The notes: generated by a model from the letters alone, not told the origin. A stretch of 64,000 bases of DNA from Thermococcus sp. 2319x1 (GCF_001484685.1 NZ_CP012200.1:242321-306320); one strand, 5' to 3'. Positions 40,521-52,190 are shown, counted from the stretch's first letter. Program-made: numbers and translations.

Positions 40521-43500
40521 ATGAGAGGCCCTACTGTTGTTGAGGTTACTCCGGATGATCTTTGGGAAGTTATGAAAAGCTACTGGGAAGAAAAGGGACT
40601 TGTAAGACAGCATCTCGATTCTTACAACGCTTTCATTGATCATGGAATGCAGGAAGTAGTTAACGAGTTCGGTGGAGTCAAGCCAGACATTCCAGACTTC
40701 GAGGTCAAATTCGGAAGGATAAGGCTTGGTGAGCCAGAGTTCCAAGAGGCCCACGGGCAGAGGAAGCCACTTTATCCAATGGATGCAAGAATTAGAAACC
40801 TTACCTACTCGGCGCCGATTTTCTTGGAAATGATACCCGTTGTCAAGGGGATCGAGCAAGAGCCCGTTGAGGTCAGAATTGGAGAAATGCCGGTAATGCT
40901 TAAGTCAAAAATATGCAGACTTTATGGGTTAAGTGATGAAGAGTTAATTGCCCATGGAGAAGATCCAAAAGATCCAGGAGGATATTTCATAATCAATGGT
41001 TCTGAAAGGGTTATTGTCTCTATCGAAGATTTAGCACCGAACAGAACACTTGTAGAAATTGATGAAAGACAGAGCAGATATATAGCGAAGTGTTTCTCCT
41101 ACAGACATGGCTACAGAGCTTTGATAACAGTGGAAAGAAGAAAAGATGGTTTGCTTTACGTTTCTATTCCAAACGTGCCCGGTGTCATAAAGTTCGTTTA
41201 CGTCATGAGGGCCCTTGGTCTTAAGAGTGATAAAGAGATCGTCGATGCTGTGAGCAACAACCCTGAGATTCAGCAGGTTCTCTTTGACAATCTGGAAGAC
41301 GCAAGCGATATACAGACTCAAGAAGAAGCTTTGGATTACATAGGAAAGAAGGCTATGCCGGGACAGCCAAGGGAGTATAGGTTGAGAAGGGCTCAATCAA
41401 TAATTGACAACAACCTTCTCCCCCACATGGGAGTCTCCCCAGAAGACAGAATAAGAAAGGCCTATTACCTTGGAATGATGGCTCTTAAGGTTATCGAACT
41501 CTCCCTCGGACTTAGAGGAGAGGATGACAAAGACCACTATGCGAACAAGAGGCTCAAACTTGCCGGCGACCTCTTGAAGGATCTCTTTAGAGTTGCCTTC
41601 GGTCAGCTCGTTAAGGACATGCAGTATCAGCTCACCAAAACCTACCAGAGAAAGGGTGAAAAATACACCTTCCAAGATATTCAGAAGTTTGTGAGAAATT
41701 CTGTGAGACCGGATGTACTAACGGAGAGAATTGAACACGCTCTGGCAACTGGAGCTTGGCCCGGGGGAAGAACCGGTGTCAGTCAGCTCTTGGATAGGAC
41801 TAACTTTATGTCAACTCTCTCTCACTTGAGAAGAGTTACTTCTCCACTAAGCAGAGAGCAGCCCCACTTTGAAGCGAGAGACCTTCACGGTACCCACTGG
41901 GGAAGAATCTGTCCAACGGAAACCCCTGAAGGTCCCAACTGTGGTCTGGTTAAGAATCTTGCTTTAATGTCCCAAATAACAACCGCGATTCCAGAGGAGG
42001 AAGTTTTGGAGTATCTGGAAAGCCTTGGCATAGTGCACATCGAGGAGAAGAGACCGGAGCCAGAGGACTGGAGAATATATCTAAATGGAGTTCTCATTGG
42101 GACCTATAAAGACGGTATTTCTTTGGTAAACAAGATAAAAAGCGACAGAAGGGCTGGAAGAATCAGCGATGTGATAAACGTTGCTTATTATGAAGACGTT
42201 AGGGAAGTATACATTAACAGCGACGATGGTAGGGTTAGGAGACCCCTCATCATTGTTGAAAACGGCATTCCAAAGCTTACAAGAGAGCATGTTGAGGCCA
42301 TAAAGAAGGGAACTCTCAAATGGAGCGATCTTGTGAGAACTGGGGTTATTGAGTATCTCGATGCTGAGGAAGAGGAAAATGCCTACGTGGCAACTTGGCC
42401 ATGGGAGGTTACTGAAGAGCACACCCACCTTGAGATAATGCCAGCTGCAATACTTGGATTGCCGGCATCACTTGTTCCATATCCAGAGCACAACGCCGCT
42501 CCAAGAAACACCTATGGGGCAGGTATGGCCAAGCAGAGCCTTGGTTTGGGCTGGGCGAACTTTAGAATAAGGGTGGACACGAGGGGTCATTTAATGCACT
42601 ATCCTCAAATTCCTCTCGTTAATTCGAGGATTATGGAGGCAGTAGGTTTTGAGCAGAGGCCGGCAGGCCAAAACTTTGTAGTTGCAGTTCTCAGTTATGG
42701 TGGATATAACATGGAAGACGCAGTTATCATGAACAAGGCCTCCATTGAGAGGGGATTGGCGAGATCAACGTTCTTTAGAACATATGAGGCTGAAGAAAAG
42801 AAATACATGGGTGGGCAGACAGATAAGTTCGAAATTCCAGATCCAACTGTTAGAGGATTCCTTGGTGAAAAATACTACAGGCATCTTGACGAAGATGGTA
42901 TAATATTCCCAGAATCAAAGGTGGAAGGGAAGGACGTTCTGGTTGCGAGAACTTCTCCACCGAGGTTCCTTGAAGAGCAAGCTAGCTTAGGCGCTGGTAT
43001 ACTCCAGGGAAGGAGGGAGACGAGCATAACTATGAGACCCGGGGAGGAAGGGATAGTTGATAAGGTCATATTGACCGAAACGGGAGATGGAACAAAACTT
43101 GTTAAAGTGACGGTTAGAGACCTTAGAATTCCAGAAGTTGGTGACAAATTTGCTTCAAGGCACGGACAGAAGGGTGTTATCGGGCTTATAGTGCCTCAAG
43201 AGGACATGCCGTGGACAGAGAGCGGAATAGTTCCGGATTTAATAGTTAACCCACACGGTATCCCAAGCCGTATGACTGTTGGACAGCTTATCGAAGCAAT
43301 AGGTGGAAAAGTTGCTTCACTTAAAGGAAGAAGGATAGACGGAACCGCTTTCATTGGAGAACCTGAGGAAAAACTCAGGAAGGAGCTCGAAGAGCTTGGC
43401 TTCAAACACAACGGAAGAGAAGTTATGTACGATGGAATCACCGGAAGAAGGTTTGAGGCGGATATATTTGTTGGTGTTATATACTACCAGAGACTCCACC

Positions 43501-43877
43501 ACATGGTAGCAGATAAGCTGCACGCACGTTCAAGGGGTCCGGTGCAGGTTCTCACAAAACAACCAACTGAGGGTAGGGCAAGAGAGGGAGGTCTCAGGTT
43601 CGGTGAAATGGAGCGTGACGTTCTCATTGGACACGGTGCATCGATGCTCTTGGTGGAGAGGCTGCTGGAGGAAAGCGACAAAACAGAGGTCTGGGTATGT
43701 GAGAGCTGTGGACATTTGGCAATCGAGGACAAGCGTAGGGATAAGGTCTACTGCCCAGTTTGTGGAGAGGAGGAGAAGATAAGCAAGGTAGAGATGAGCT
43801 ATGCCTTCAAGCTGTTGTTGGATGAGATAAAGGCCATGGTTATTAGACCATCGTTAAAACTCAAGGAGAGGGTGTAG
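40521..43877 (+). CDS. rpoB: DNA-directed RNA polymerase subunit B (Rpo2, undivided)
   Basis: 1118 residues, one unbroken second-largest subunit (no B'/B'' split and no intein). Landmarks are [69 protein letters not shown] (the Lys and Arg line the active centre) and a C-terminal zinc site CESCGHL...CPVCGE. GAGGTGAGAAA precedes ATG 40521. It follows rpoH after 18 bases. Confidence 0.97.
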   Translation: MRGPTVVEVTPDDLWEVMKSYWEEKGLVRQHLDSYNAFIDHGMQEVVNEFGGVKPDIPDFEVKFGRIRLGEPEFQEAHGQRKPLYPMDARIRNLTYSAPIFLEMIPVVKGIEQEPVEVRIGEMPVMLKSKICRLYGLSDEELIAHGEDPKDPGGYFIINGSERVIVSIEDLAPNRTLVEIDERQSRYIAKCFSYRHGYRALITVERRKDGLLYVSIPNVPGVIKFVYVMRALGLKSDKEIVDAVSNNPEIQQVLFDNLEDASDIQTQEEALDYIGKKAMPGQPREYRLRRAQSIIDNNLLPHMGVSPEDRIRKAYYLGMMALKVIELSLGLRGEDDKDHYANKRLKLAGDLLKDLFRVAFGQLVKDMQYQLTKTYQRKGEKYTFQDIQKFVRNSVRPDVLTERIEHALATGAWPGGRTGVSQLLDRTNFMSTLSHLRRVTSPLSREQPHFEARDLHGTHWGRICPTETPEGPNCGLVKNLALMSQITTAIPEEEVLEYLESLGIVHIEEKRPEPEDWRIYLNGVLIGTYKDGISLVNKIKSDRRAGRISDVINVAYYEDVREVYINSDDGRVRRPLIIVENGIPKLTREHVEAIKKGTLKWSDLVRTGVIEYLDAEEEENAYVATWPWEVTEEHTHLEIMPAAILGLPASLVPYPEHNAAPRNTYGAGMAKQSLGLGWANFRIRVDTRGHLMHYPQIPLVNSRIMEAVGFEQRPAGQNFVVAVLSYGGYNMEDAVIMNKASIERGLARSTFFRTYEAEEKKYMGGQTDKFEIPDPTVRGFLGEKYYRHLDEDGIIFPESKVEGKDVLVARTSPPRFLEEQASLGAGILQGRRETSITMRPGEEGIVDKVILTETGDGTKLVKVTVRDLRIPEVGDKFASRHGQKGVIGLIVPQEDMPWTESGIVPDLIVNPHGIPSRMTVGQLIEAIGGKVASLKGRRIDGTAFIGEPEEKLRKELEELGFKHNGREVMYDGITGRRFEADIFVGVIYYQRLHHMVADKLHARSRGPVQVLTKQPTEGRAREGGLRFGEMERDVLIGHGASMLLVERLLEESDKTEVWVCESCGHLAIEDKRRDKVYCPVCGEEEKISKVEMSYAFKLLLDEIKAMVIRPSLKLKERV

Positions 43878-43881
43878 GGCT

Positions 43882-46599
43882 ATGCACTCAATGAAAAAGG
43901 TTCTCGGAAGTATTGAATTTGGTATATTGTCCCCCCAAGAGATTAGAAAGATGAGCGCCGCCGAGATAACTGTGCCGGACACCTATTCAGAGGACGGTTA
44001 TCCAATTGACGGTGGATTAATGGATAGAAGACTTGGTGTTATAGACCCAAACCTTAGATGTGAGACCTGTGGAGCAAACTACAAAGAATGTCCTGGACAT
44101 TTTGGACATATAGAACTCGCGAGGCCCGTTATTCACGTAGGGTTTGCAAAGACGATATACAGAATCCTTGAAAGTACTTGCAGGGAATGCGGAAGAATTA
44201 GGCTAACCGATGAGGAAATAGAGGAATACATGACAAAGTTCAGTGTGAATGAAGCCAGGAAGAGTGAAATAGATGTTCTAGTGACAGAAATACACAAAAA
44301 GGCAAGGGAAAGAATGGTCTGCCCCCACTGTGGTGCTCCCCAATACCAGATAAAGTTCGAGAGGCCCACAATATACTGGGAGATAAGAAGAGACGAGGAA
44401 GGAAATGAGTATAAACATAGAATGATGCCAAGTGAAATTAGAGACAGACTGGAAAAGATTCCGAATAAGGATTTACCTCTTCTTGGCCTTGATCCCGAGA
44501 AGTCAAGACCGGAATGGATGGTTTTGACAGTTTTGCCAGTTCCCCCAGTTACGGTAAGACCCTCGATTACACTTGAAAGCGGTATAAGGGCTGAAGACGA
44601 TTTAACTCACAAGCTTGTTGACATAATAAGAATCAATGCCCGTTTGAAACAGAACATTGAAGCCGGAGCCCCGCAGCTCATTATCGAAGACCTATGGGAT
44701 CTCCTTCAATATCACGTGACCACATACTTTGACAATGAAACTTCCGGAATTCCACCTGCAAAGCACAAGAGTGGAAGACCACTCAAGACGCTCGCTCAAA
44801 GACTCAAGGGTAAAGAGGGAAGATTCAGGAAGAACCTCAGCGGTAAGCGTGTTAACTTCTCTGCAAGAACTGTTATCAGTCCAGACCCAATGATAAGTAT
44901 AAACGAAGTTGGCGTTCCCTTAGTGGTTGCAATGGAGCTAACGGTTCCAGAGAAAGTGACCGAGTTCAACATTGAAAAGCTTAGAAAGATGATCCTCAAC
45001 GGCCCTGAGAAGTATCCCGGGGCTAACTATGTAATAGACCCACAGGGAAGAAGAATACGCCTTATGGAAAGCAACAGAGAGACAATAGCCAACATGCTTG
45101 ATATTGGCTGGACGGTTGAGAGGCATCTTCTCGATGGGGACATAGTTCTCTTCAACAGACAGCCATCCCTTCACAGAATGAGCATTATGGCCCACAGGGT
45201 TAGGGTTATGCCCTACAAGACATTTAGGCTTAACTTGGCAGTCTGTCCTCCATATAACGCTGATTTCGATGGAGACGAGATGAACCTCCACGTTCCACAA
45301 ACGGAAGAGGCACAGGCTGAGGCCAAGATATTAATGGAAGTTCAAAACCACATACTCTCCCCAAGATACGGGGGACCGATAATAGGTGGAATTCAAGATC
45401 ACATATCCGGAGGCTATCTGCTGACCAGGGAAGGGGTGTATTTCACAAAATACGAAGTTGAGCAGATGTTGATGTTTGCGGGTGTTGATGTGAAGGAGCT
45501 TCCAAAACCGGATAAGGTAGAAAACGGCGTTGAGTACTGGAGTGGAAAGACTATATTCTCCCTCTTATTGCCGGATGACCTGACGATCTGGTACCGCAAC
45601 AAGCTTTGTGATGACCCGTCTCAATGTGAACCAATTGAAAGGCTCATTGAAGAGAAGCTGGTGCCCAGTGAAGAGGAAATTAGAAAAGTCGCCACAGATG
45701 GCTTTGTCTACATCCGCAACGGAAAACTGTTGAGCGGTGCAATAGACAAAAAGGCCTACGGTAGAGAGGATGGAAAGATTCTCGACATCATAGTTAGAGA
45801 GTACGGTGTTGAGAGGGCTAGGCAGTTCTTGGATCAGGTTACAAAGCTTGCGATATGGGTAATCACCCATAAGGGATTCACGACTGGAATAGACGACGAA
45901 GACCTTCCCGATGAGGCGAAGGCGAGAATTAGAGAGATAATAATGGAGGCAGAGGACAAGGTTCAAAGGCTAATAGAAGCATACAAGAACGGTGAACTTG
46001 AGCCATTGCCCGGTAAAACCCTCGAAGAGACCCTTGAGAGCAAGATAATGGCAGTGCTCTCTGAGGCGAGAGATAACGCGGGTAAGGTGGCCGAAAAGTA
46101 TCTGGGTATGAACAATCACACTGTTATAATGGCCAAAACTGGGGCAAGAGGTAAGATTCTCAACATCACTCAGATGGCCGCTATGCTTGGACAGCAGTCG
46201 ATTAGAGGTAAGAGACTTTACAGAGGATACAGAAACAGAGTGCTGAGCCACTTTAAACCCGGAGATCTTGGGGCGAGGGCAAAGGGCTTCATCGTGAACT
46301 CCTACAAGAGTGGATTGACTCCACAAGAGTACTTCTTCCACGCAATGGGTGGTAGGGAAGGTCTCGTTGACACAGCCGTTAGAACGGCACAAAGCGGTTA
46401 CATGCAAAGAAGGCTCATAAACGCACTCCAAGACCTCAAGGTAGACTACGATGGAACTGTGAGAGACCCGACTGGAATTATAGTGCAGTTCCGCTATGGC
46501 GAAGACGGAGTAGACCCAATGAAGAGCTGGGGCGGAAAAACAGTGGACGTTGATAGAGTGATAATGAGGACTTTAATAAAGCTCAGGGAGAAGGGGTGA
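43882..46599 (+). CDS. rpoA1: DNA-directed RNA polymerase subunit A' (Rpo1N)
   Basis: 905 residues, the N-terminal two thirds of the largest subunit. It has zinc sites (CETCGANYKECPGHFGH and CRECG), the RPSLHRMSIMAHRV region and the catalytic Mg loop YNADFDGDEMNLH, plus the start of the trigger/bridge region (GMNNHTVIMAKTGARGKILN). No intein is present. ATG 43882 is used, with GAGGGTG upstream; ATG 43891 (MKKVLGSIEFG) is an alternative. Overlaps the region just before rpoA2. Confidence 0.96.
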   Translation: MHSMKKVLGSIEFGILSPQEIRKMSAAEITVPDTYSEDGYPIDGGLMDRRLGVIDPNLRCETCGANYKECPGHFGHIELARPVIHVGFAKTIYRILESTCRECGRIRLTDEEIEEYMTKFSVNEARKSEIDVLVTEIHKKARERMVCPHCGAPQYQIKFERPTIYWEIRRDEEGNEYKHRMMPSEIRDRLEKIPNKDLPLLGLDPEKSRPEWMVLTVLPVPPVTVRPSITLESGIRAEDDLTHKLVDIIRINARLKQNIEAGAPQLIIEDLWDLLQYHVTTYFDNETSGIPPAKHKSGRPLKTLAQRLKGKEGRFRKNLSGKRVNFSARTVISPDPMISINEVGVPLVVAMELTVPEKVTEFNIEKLRKMILNGPEKYPGANYVIDPQGRRIRLMESNRETIANMLDIGWTVERHLLDGDIVLFNRQPSLHRMSIMAHRVRVMPYKTFRLNLAVCPPYNADFDGDEMNLHVPQTEEAQAEAKILMEVQNHILSPRYGGPIIGGIQDHISGGYLLTREGVYFTKYEVEQMLMFAGVDVKELPKPDKVENGVEYWSGKTIFSLLLPDDLTIWYRNKLCDDPSQCEPIERLIEEKLVPSEEEIRKVATDGFVYIRNGKLLSGAIDKKAYGREDGKILDIIVREYGVERARQFLDQVTKLAIWVITHKGFTTGIDDEDLPDEAKARIREIIMEAEDKVQRLIEAYKNGELEPLPGKTLEETLESKIMAVLSEARDNAGKVAEKYLGMNNHTVIMAKTGARGKILNITQMAAMLGQQSIRGKRLYRGYRNRVLSHFKPGDLGARAKGFIVNSYKSGLTPQEYFFHAMGGREGLVDTAVRTAQSGYMQRRLINALQDLKVDYDGTVRDPTGIIVQFRYGEDGVDPMKSWGGKTVDVDRVIMRTLIKLREKG

Positions 46600-46604
46600 G
46601 AGTT

Positions 46605-47780
46605 ATGACATCAAGTTCAACTATTAAAAAGCTTTTAGAGAGCAAAGCCTCCAATCTGCCGGAGAGACTTAAGGAAGAGCTCTTGGAGAAGCTCCTCATT
46701 TATAACGAGAAGTACAAGCTGAAAAAGGCAGAAATTGAGGCAATAATTGATGAGGTTGTGGCCGAATACGAAAAAGCTCTAATAGAACCCGGAGAGGCTG
46801 TGGGGACTGTTACCGCCCAGTCGATTGGAGAGCCCTCTACACAGATGACACTCAACACCTTCCACTATGCGGGTGTTGCTGAGATTAACGTTACCCTTGG
46901 TCTCCCAAGAATCATTGAAATCGTTGATGCAAGAAAGAACCCATCAACTCCAATTATGACCGTTTATCTCGATGAGGAGCATAGATACGACTCAGAAAAG
47001 GCCCGTGAAGTTGCAAGGAGAATTGAGGGAACAACCCTCGAAAGCCTTGCCAGAAGCATGACTCTTGATATACTCAACATGGAATTCGTGGTTGATGTTG
47101 ACCCGGAGCGCCTTGAGAAAAGCGGTTTAACGATGGAGAAGATTCAGGCAAAGCTTGAACGTTCATTCAAGTCGGCAGAAATAGAGGTTGATGGAAACAC
47201 ATTGATAATCAGAATGAAAAAGATTAAGGGTGTTTCAACGTTGAGAAGACTCGCCGATAAAGTTAAAAAGCATCGTCTAAAAGGACTGTCAGGCGTAGGA
47301 AAAACAATTATCAGGAAAGAGGGGGATGAGTACGTCATATACACAGAGGGATCAAACTTTAGACAGGTGCTCAAGGTTCCGGGCGTTGATCCAACAAGAA
47401 CAAGGACGAACAATATCCACGAAATAGCCGAAGTGCTTGGCATTGAAGCTGCAAGAAATGCTATTATCGAAGAAATAACAAGGACGATGCAGGAGCAGGG
47501 TCTTGAAGTAGACGTCAGGCATATCATGCTCGTCGCTGATATGATGACCCTTGATGGCGTTGTGAGACCCATTGGAAGGCATGGTGTGGTTGGTACAAAG
47601 GCGAGTGTGCTCGCTAGAGCTGCATTCGAGATTACCGTTCAACACTTACTCCAAGCTGCTGAAAGGGGAGAAGTCGATCCCCTCAACGGTGTGGTCGAAA
47701 ACGTATTAATCGGTCAGCCCGTTCCGGTTGGAACGGGTATCGTTAGACTGACAATGAAGTTACCGATTAAAAATCCATAG
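46605..47780 (+). CDS. rpoA2: DNA-directed RNA polymerase subunit A'' (Rpo1C)
   Basis: 391 residues, the C-terminal third of the largest subunit, with the trigger loop region GTVTAQSIGEPSTQMTLNTF and RHIMLVADMMTLDGVVRPIG near the end. It is uninterrupted. GGGGTGA (46592-46598), which includes the rpoA1 stop, sets ATG 46605. In-frame GTG 46596 is inside that site. Followed by L30e. Confidence 0.96.
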   Translation: MTSSSTIKKLLESKASNLPERLKEELLEKLLIYNEKYKLKKAEIEAIIDEVVAEYEKALIEPGEAVGTVTAQSIGEPSTQMTLNTFHYAGVAEINVTLGLPRIIEIVDARKNPSTPIMTVYLDEEHRYDSEKAREVARRIEGTTLESLARSMTLDILNMEFVVDVDPERLEKSGLTMEKIQAKLERSFKSAEIEVDGNTLIIRMKKIKGVSTLRRLADKVKKHRLKGLSGVGKTIIRKEGDEYVIYTEGSNFRQVLKVPGVDPTRTRTNNIHEIAEVLGIEAARNAIIEEITRTMQEQGLEVDVRHIMLVADMMTLDGVVRPIGRHGVVGTKASVLARAAFEITVQHLLQAAERGEVDPLNGVVENVLIGQPVPVGTGIVRLTMKLPIKNP

Positions 47781-47801
47781 AAGAGTAGGGAGGTGTAGGT
47801 A

Positions 47802-48104
47802 ATGGATCTGGCATTTGAGCTTAGAAAAGCCCTTGAAACAGGAAAGGTTATCATTGGTTCAAACGAAACAGTTAGGCTTGCCAAGGTCGGGGGTGCAAAG
47901 CTCATCATCATAGCCAAAAACGCACCAAAAGAGCTTAAGGATGACATCAACTACTATGCAAAGCTCAGCAATATTCCAGTTTATGAGTTCGAGGGGACAA
48001 GCGTTGAGTTAGGCACAATGCTCGGTAAGCCCTTTGTAATTGCATCACTGGCAATAGTAGAACCTGGAGAGAGCAAAATACTGGCACTGGCTGGAGGTAA
48101 GTGA
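47802..48104 (+). CDS. rpl30e: 50S ribosomal protein L30e
   Basis: 100 residues of the L7Ae/L30e fold: [44 protein letters not shown]-like [13 protein letters not shown]. It binds kink-turn RNA in the large subunit. GGGAGGTG at 47788-47795 precedes ATG 47802. Its stop (48102-48104) lies two bases before nusA. Confidence 0.95.
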   Translation: MDLAFELRKALETGKVIIGSNETVRLAKVGGAKLIIIAKNAPKELKDDINYYAKLSNIPVYEFEGTSVELGTMLGKPFVIASLAIVEPGESKILALAGGK

Positions 48105-48106
48105 GC

Positions 48107-48544
48107 ATGCCACTCAAGCTAAACACCGAGCAGATAAAGTATATAGCACTCTTTGAGAGCTTTACAGGAGCAACAGTGCTCGATTGCTTGATCGACTCAT
48201 CGAGGAATCGCTTAATATTCGTCATCAAGAAGGGAGAGATGGGCTTGGCATTAGGCAAAGGAGGCAGCAACGTTAAAAGGATACAGGGGATGTTGGGAAA
48301 GGACATTGAGCTCATAGAACATTCGGAGAATCCGGAAGAATTCCTCAAGAACATTTATAAAACAATGGGCGTAAAGATTAAAAAAGTCCACATAACTGAA
48401 AAGAAAGATGGAAAAAAAGTTGTCCTCCTTGACGTGAATCAAAGGGATAAGCCCCGGGCGATAGGTAGAGGGGGGCAAAACATAAACCTCGTCAAAGAAT
48501 TAATGGAGAGGCATCACGGGATTGAGGAAGTTGTGGTAATTTGA
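48107..48544 (+). CDS. nusA: archaeal NusA-like KH-domain transcription factor
   Basis: 145 residues with two KH domains and none of the N-terminal or S1 domains of bacterial NusA. The KH signatures are [14 protein letters not shown] and [16 protein letters not shown]. It probably binds RNA emerging from polymerase. GGAGGTA (48094-48100) gives good spacing to ATG 48107; GTG 48101 is too close. Its place between L30e and S12 is conserved across archaea. Confidence 0.93.
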   Translation: MPLKLNTEQIKYIALFESFTGATVLDCLIDSSRNRLIFVIKKGEMGLALGKGGSNVKRIQGMLGKDIELIEHSENPEEFLKNIYKTMGVKIKKVHITEKKDGKKVVLLDVNQRDKPRAIGRGGQNINLVKELMERHHGIEEVVVI

Positions 48545-48554
48545 GGTGATGATC

Positions 48555-48998
48555 ATGGCTGGAAAAAAGGCTCCTCACGGTGAATTTGCTGGAAGAAAGC
48601 TCAAACTCAAGAGAAAGAAGTTTAGGTGGAGCGACATAACCTACAAGAGAAGGGTACTTAGGCTCAAGGAGAAGAGCGATCCACTTGAAGGTGCACCACA
48701 GGCGAGGGGAATTGTCCTTGAAAAGATTGCGGTTGAAGCTAAGCAGCCAAACTCAGGTATGAGAAAAGCGGTTAGGGTTCAGCTCATCAAGAACGGTAAA
48801 GTGGTTACCGCTTTCACCCCCGGTGACGGTGCTATCAAGCACATTGACGAACACGATGAGGTCATCATAGAGGGGATTGGCGGTCCAAAGGGTGGATCCA
48901 TGGGTGACATTCCAGGAATTAGGTACAAGGTTGTCATCGTTAACAAGACTTCCCTTAAAGAGATAGTTAAGGGTAGAAAAGAAAAGCCAAGAAGGTGA
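48555..48998 (+). CDS. rps12: 30S ribosomal protein S12
   Basis: 147-residue archaeal S12 (uS12). It contains the decoding-centre loop [20 protein letters not shown] and the segment [28 protein letters not shown] (48543-48550) sets ATG 48555, not ATG 48546. S7 follows; the S12 stop lies inside the next ribosome site. Confidence 0.97.
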   Translation: MAGKKAPHGEFAGRKLKLKRKKFRWSDITYKRRVLRLKEKSDPLEGAPQARGIVLEKIAVEAKQPNSGMRKAVRVQLIKNGKVVTAFTPGDGAIKHIDEHDEVIIEGIGGPKGGSMGDIPGIRYKVVIVNKTSLKEIVKGRKEKPRR

Positions 48999-49003
48999 TG
49001 CTC

Positions 49004-49651
49004 ATGGCCAAACCATTAGAAGAGAGATTTTTTATCCCAAAGGATTTCAAGGTTTTCGGGAGATGGAGTGTTGAGGAGGTAGTCGTTGAGGACCCATCGC
49101 TCAGACCTTACATTAATCTCGAACCAAGGATTCTTCCCCACAGCCACGGAAGGTATGCTAAGAAGCAGTTTGGTAAGGCAAATGTGCATATTGTTGAGAG
49201 GCTAATAAACAAGGTAATGAGAAGCGGTGCTTCAAGCTACAAAATCGGCGGGCACTTCATGAGAAGAGAACACCGCTCATTGATGAGCAAGAAGACGAAG
49301 GCTTATGAGGTCGTAAAAGAGGCTTTCAAGATCATTGAACAGAGAACAAAGCAGAACCCAATTCAAGTTCTTGTTAAGGCAATCGAAAACTCCGCCCCAA
49401 GGGAAGACACCACAAACGTCATGTTCGGTGGAGTTAGATACCACATTGCAGTTGATATCTCTCCACTGAGAAGGCTTGATGTTGCCTTGAGAAACATCGC
49501 CCTCGGTGCCTCAGCAAAGTGTTACCGCAACAAGATTAGCTATGCCCAGGCTTTGGCAGAGGAAATAATAGCCGCGGCAAACAAGGATACAAAGAGCTTC
49601 GCATACAGCAAGAAGGAAGAAATCGAGAGGATTGCACAGTCCTCAAGGTGA
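49004..49651 (+). CDS. rps7: 30S ribosomal protein S7
   Basis: 215-residue archaeal S7 (uS7), with [40 protein letters not shown] and the basic C-terminus. It nucleates assembly of the small-subunit head. AGGTGATG sets ATG 49004. Last gene of the operon; the T-rich stretch CTTTTATTTCTTTTTC after the stop may terminate it. Confidence 0.97.
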   Translation: MAKPLEERFFIPKDFKVFGRWSVEEVVVEDPSLRPYINLEPRILPHSHGRYAKKQFGKANVHIVERLINKVMRSGASSYKIGGHFMRREHRSLMSKKTKAYEVVKEAFKIIEQRTKQNPIQVLVKAIENSAPREDTTNVMFGGVRYHIAVDISPLRRLDVALRNIALGASAKCYRNKISYAQALAEEIIAAANKDTKSFAYSKKEEIERIAQSSR

Positions 49652-49734
49652 GCTCTTTTATTTCTTTTTCAATTGTATGTTAAGCACGGTCTCTCCTTTG
49701 TATCTTTTAATTCCTTCAGAGCAGAGCCCCCACG

Positions 49735-50856
49735 CTATTTAATTAAACTTTTCCCTACCATATCTTCAGGCTTCTCAACTCCAAAGAACTTCAAGATTGT
49801 GGGTGCAATATCGTAGAGGCTGGCATTTTCAGTGTCCACATCCTCAAACCCCCAGAGGATAAGAGGTACTCTCATCACTGGCTCGTTCATTGATCCATGC
49901 ATCCCCTTTACCCAGTAACTTTTGCCTTTAATTCCATTACAAAACCTATGAGAGCAGAACCAGTAGCCTTCCTTGGCCGAGACTATAATTTCTCCGCTGT
50001 TTGGGGTATTTAGGTGTGGCAAATCCTCTCTAAAAAAGACGTACTTTACACCGGAGGCTCTCTTTAATAGTGAATACGCCTCCTCTGCTTCTTTTGGGTC
50101 TTTTAGATAAACGTGCACTCCCCCTCCAGATGAGACCCTCAGTGTTTCAATACCGTGTTTTTTGAGATAAGCCCTGAGGTTTATCCACGTGTGGACTTTT
50201 TCCTGTCCATGGTCTGCAAAGATTATAAATGCGTATTCGTCATTAAGCCTTTCCCACAAAACGTTTAATGCTATATCCACCGTTTCAACGGCTTTCATGG
50301 CTTCATGGCTTAAGGGAGCATAATCGTGTTGCATACCATCAATCGAGCAGAAGTGAACTAAAAGCAAATCCGGTTTGCACTCTTCATAGAGGTAAAGGGC
50401 GGAATTTAAAACCCATTTATCTTTCCTCCAATCTCTTCCGTGTTGCCTATAGAGGTCATCGTCGCTGAAAAACGGGGGGAAGATCCTAACGTGGGTACCA
50501 CTGAAGGGAGGCATTGTATAACCGCTAACTGAAGCACTCCTTATTCCCTTTTCCCTGAGAATATCAATCACAGTTCTTGCCTTTATAACTTTGTGCGGAT
50601 TAAAAGCTACCTCATAGTCGTAAAAATTCACCTTTCTGTCGGCTATCCTGTCATAATAACCATTTTCAACAACGCCGTGAATCCATGGAGGAACTCCGGT
50701 AACTACACTCGTATGAACTAAATCCGTAAGCGTTGGGAATATCGACTCCACAACTTCAAAGAACCCCTCCTCCGCCAGCTCACTTAAAAATGGCATGTGT
50801 TTTAAATTGTAAACCCCATTGCCGTCGATGCTTATGAGCGCGAGTTTTTTTCTCAT
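49735..50856 (-). CDS. nucleotide pyrophosphatase/phosphodiesterase family protein
   Basis: 373 residues of the alkaline-phosphatase superfamily. SIDGNGVYNL gives the first metal Asp. PTLTDLVHTSVVTGVPPWIH carries the nucleophilic Thr. VHFCSIDGMQHDYAP, FADHGQEKVH and KGMHGSMNEP provide the other two-metal ligands. No signal peptide is evident, so it is probably cytoplasmic. It would hydrolyse phosphodiester or pyrophosphate bonds; the natural substrate is unknown. It stands alone, downstream of and convergent with S7. Confidence 0.85.
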   Translation of the reverse strand: MRKKLALISIDGNGVYNLKHMPFLSELAEEGFFEVVESIFPTLTDLVHTSVVTGVPPWIHGVVENGYYDRIADRKVNFYDYEVAFNPHKVIKARTVIDILREKGIRSASVSGYTMPPFSGTHVRIFPPFFSDDDLYRQHGRDWRKDKWVLNSALYLYEECKPDLLLVHFCSIDGMQHDYAPLSHEAMKAVETVDIALNVLWERLNDEYAFIIFADHGQEKVHTWINLRAYLKKHGIETLRVSSGGGVHVYLKDPKEAEEAYSLLKRASGVKYVFFREDLPHLNTPNSGEIIVSAKEGYWFCSHRFCNGIKGKSYWVKGMHGSMNEPVMRVPLILWGFEDVDTENASLYDIAPTILKFFGVEKPEDMVGKSLIK

Positions 50857-50918
50857 AGACTAAGCTACGGGAGATTGGTTAAAAAGTTTAAGTTTAGAAT
50901 GCTAGATTGAAAGAATTG

Positions 50919-52169
50919 TTATTGATGTTGCCGCTCCTTTTGGGTTATATGGAAAAGGTAATAGTCGAGTGTCCTCTGCTTTCTCGTTCGCAAAATCCAG
51001 CTTTTTTCTATATATTTCTCAAGCTTTAGCTCAAGGAACTTTCTTAGTTCATTGAAGGCTTCCTGAAGCGTGTTAAATCTCCCTACTGGGCTCTCCATGG
51101 CTTTCTTTACCCCCACCCTTATTTGCCACACGCCCACAGGAGCGTAGTACTTTGGGGTTACTTCCCTGAACACTATTATTCTCGCCTGCCTTCTTCTTCT
51201 CCTGAGACTTTCAAGAACGCTCAAACGGGCGGCATAATACGCCCCAGTGGTCTCTTCAGCGTAGCCCTTGATACCGCAAAAGTCCTCATAGTCATGGATA
51301 ACTTCCGGTTCGTCGCTTCCAAACAGAGAGCCCTTAAGCCAGACCTCTAAAAGTTCAAAGGCGTAAGTTTCGGGCATTAGAAGCACAGCATACCTGTTCC
51401 CCAAGAATTCGTAAAAGTAGAGCTCAAAATCGTTTATAGGTTCATAATGGAGGATTTCTTTCCTTAGTTTTTTACCTATAGTATCCTGCACAGCTGTGAT
51501 GCTCCACCTTGTCGGAACGAGCTTTCTGTTAATGCCCAAAAGTCCTGCAGAGAGGAGTCTTATTATGTAGTACTCATCAAAGCCCCAGCTGTAGAGTCTC
51601 ATTATTGCCTGTTCGGCTTTTAGTTCATCACTAACTATGTAGTCCGTTTTCCTCGGTATTTTTGGGTTTTCCGTGAGCTCAAAGTCGAGAAGTTCTGCCT
51701 TTGGCCCTATTGGGGGAGCAAATTCACTTGGGAGAACTTTTAGAACTGGTCTCTTCTTGAGGAGAATCTCACTGTCCACGGGTCTTATGCTCATTGCCAG
51801 CTCCTGAACCTCTTCAAGGATTCTTTCGCTTTTTCTCACGTTGACATCAGCCTTCATCTCCCCCATGACAAGAAGGGAGCGATAGTAGAGGATATCCCTT
51901 ATTGTTTTGTTCTCCCATTTTAGAGGACTGTCGAGGTGGGAAGTGTTTCCCTCTATTGGAGGAACAAGGGGTCCGATACGGACTTTGGGGTAGCCGTATT
52001 CGCCAACAAATATGCTGGGAGGAGAGGAGCCGAAGATCTCTCTGCGGTTTATCTTCTGCTCCACATTCTTGGCTACCCTAAATCGTTCGAGAATCGGGCA
52101 TGTGGGCCTTCCACAAAGCAACTTTCTTCCTTTGCATAGGGCACAGAGTTTTGAGTTAAAGAACTCCAT
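50919..52169 (-). CDS. nre: Nre-family DNA repair protein
   Basis: 416 residues. The N-terminal zinc-finger-like CALCKGRKLLCGRPTCP and the body (GPLVPPIEGNTSHLDSP, FAPPIGPKAELLDFEL, MRLYSWGFDEYYIIRLLSAG, PTRWSITAVQDTIGKKL) define the archaeal Nre family, genetically linked to DNA damage repair in Haloferax. QRTLDYYL near the C-terminus looks like a PCNA-binding box. ATG 52169 is chosen because a TATA element lies about 28 bases upstream (52191-52202), giving a leaderless mRNA. The longer TTG 52247 start would include that promoter. Confidence 0.87.
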   Translation of the reverse strand: MEFFNSKLCALCKGRKLLCGRPTCPILERFRVAKNVEQKINRREIFGSSPPSIFVGEYGYPKVRIGPLVPPIEGNTSHLDSPLKWENKTIRDILYYRSLLVMGEMKADVNVRKSERILEEVQELAMSIRPVDSEILLKKRPVLKVLPSEFAPPIGPKAELLDFELTENPKIPRKTDYIVSDELKAEQAIMRLYSWGFDEYYIIRLLSAGLLGINRKLVPTRWSITAVQDTIGKKLRKEILHYEPINDFELYFYEFLGNRYAVLLMPETYAFELLEVWLKGSLFGSDEPEVIHDYEDFCGIKGYAEETTGAYYAARLSVLESLRRRRRQARIIVFREVTPKYYAPVGVWQIRVGVKKAMESPVGRFNTLQEAFNELRKFLELKLEKYIEKSWILRTRKQRTLDYYLFHITQKERQHQ

Positions 52170-52190
52170 CGGTTTTAAATAGAGGGCGGA

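Noticed and set aside
43882-47780. Inteins in the RNA polymerase large-subunit genes
   Set aside because: Both halves run colinear with the family through the active-site motifs, and no splicing or homing endonuclease motifs interrupt them.
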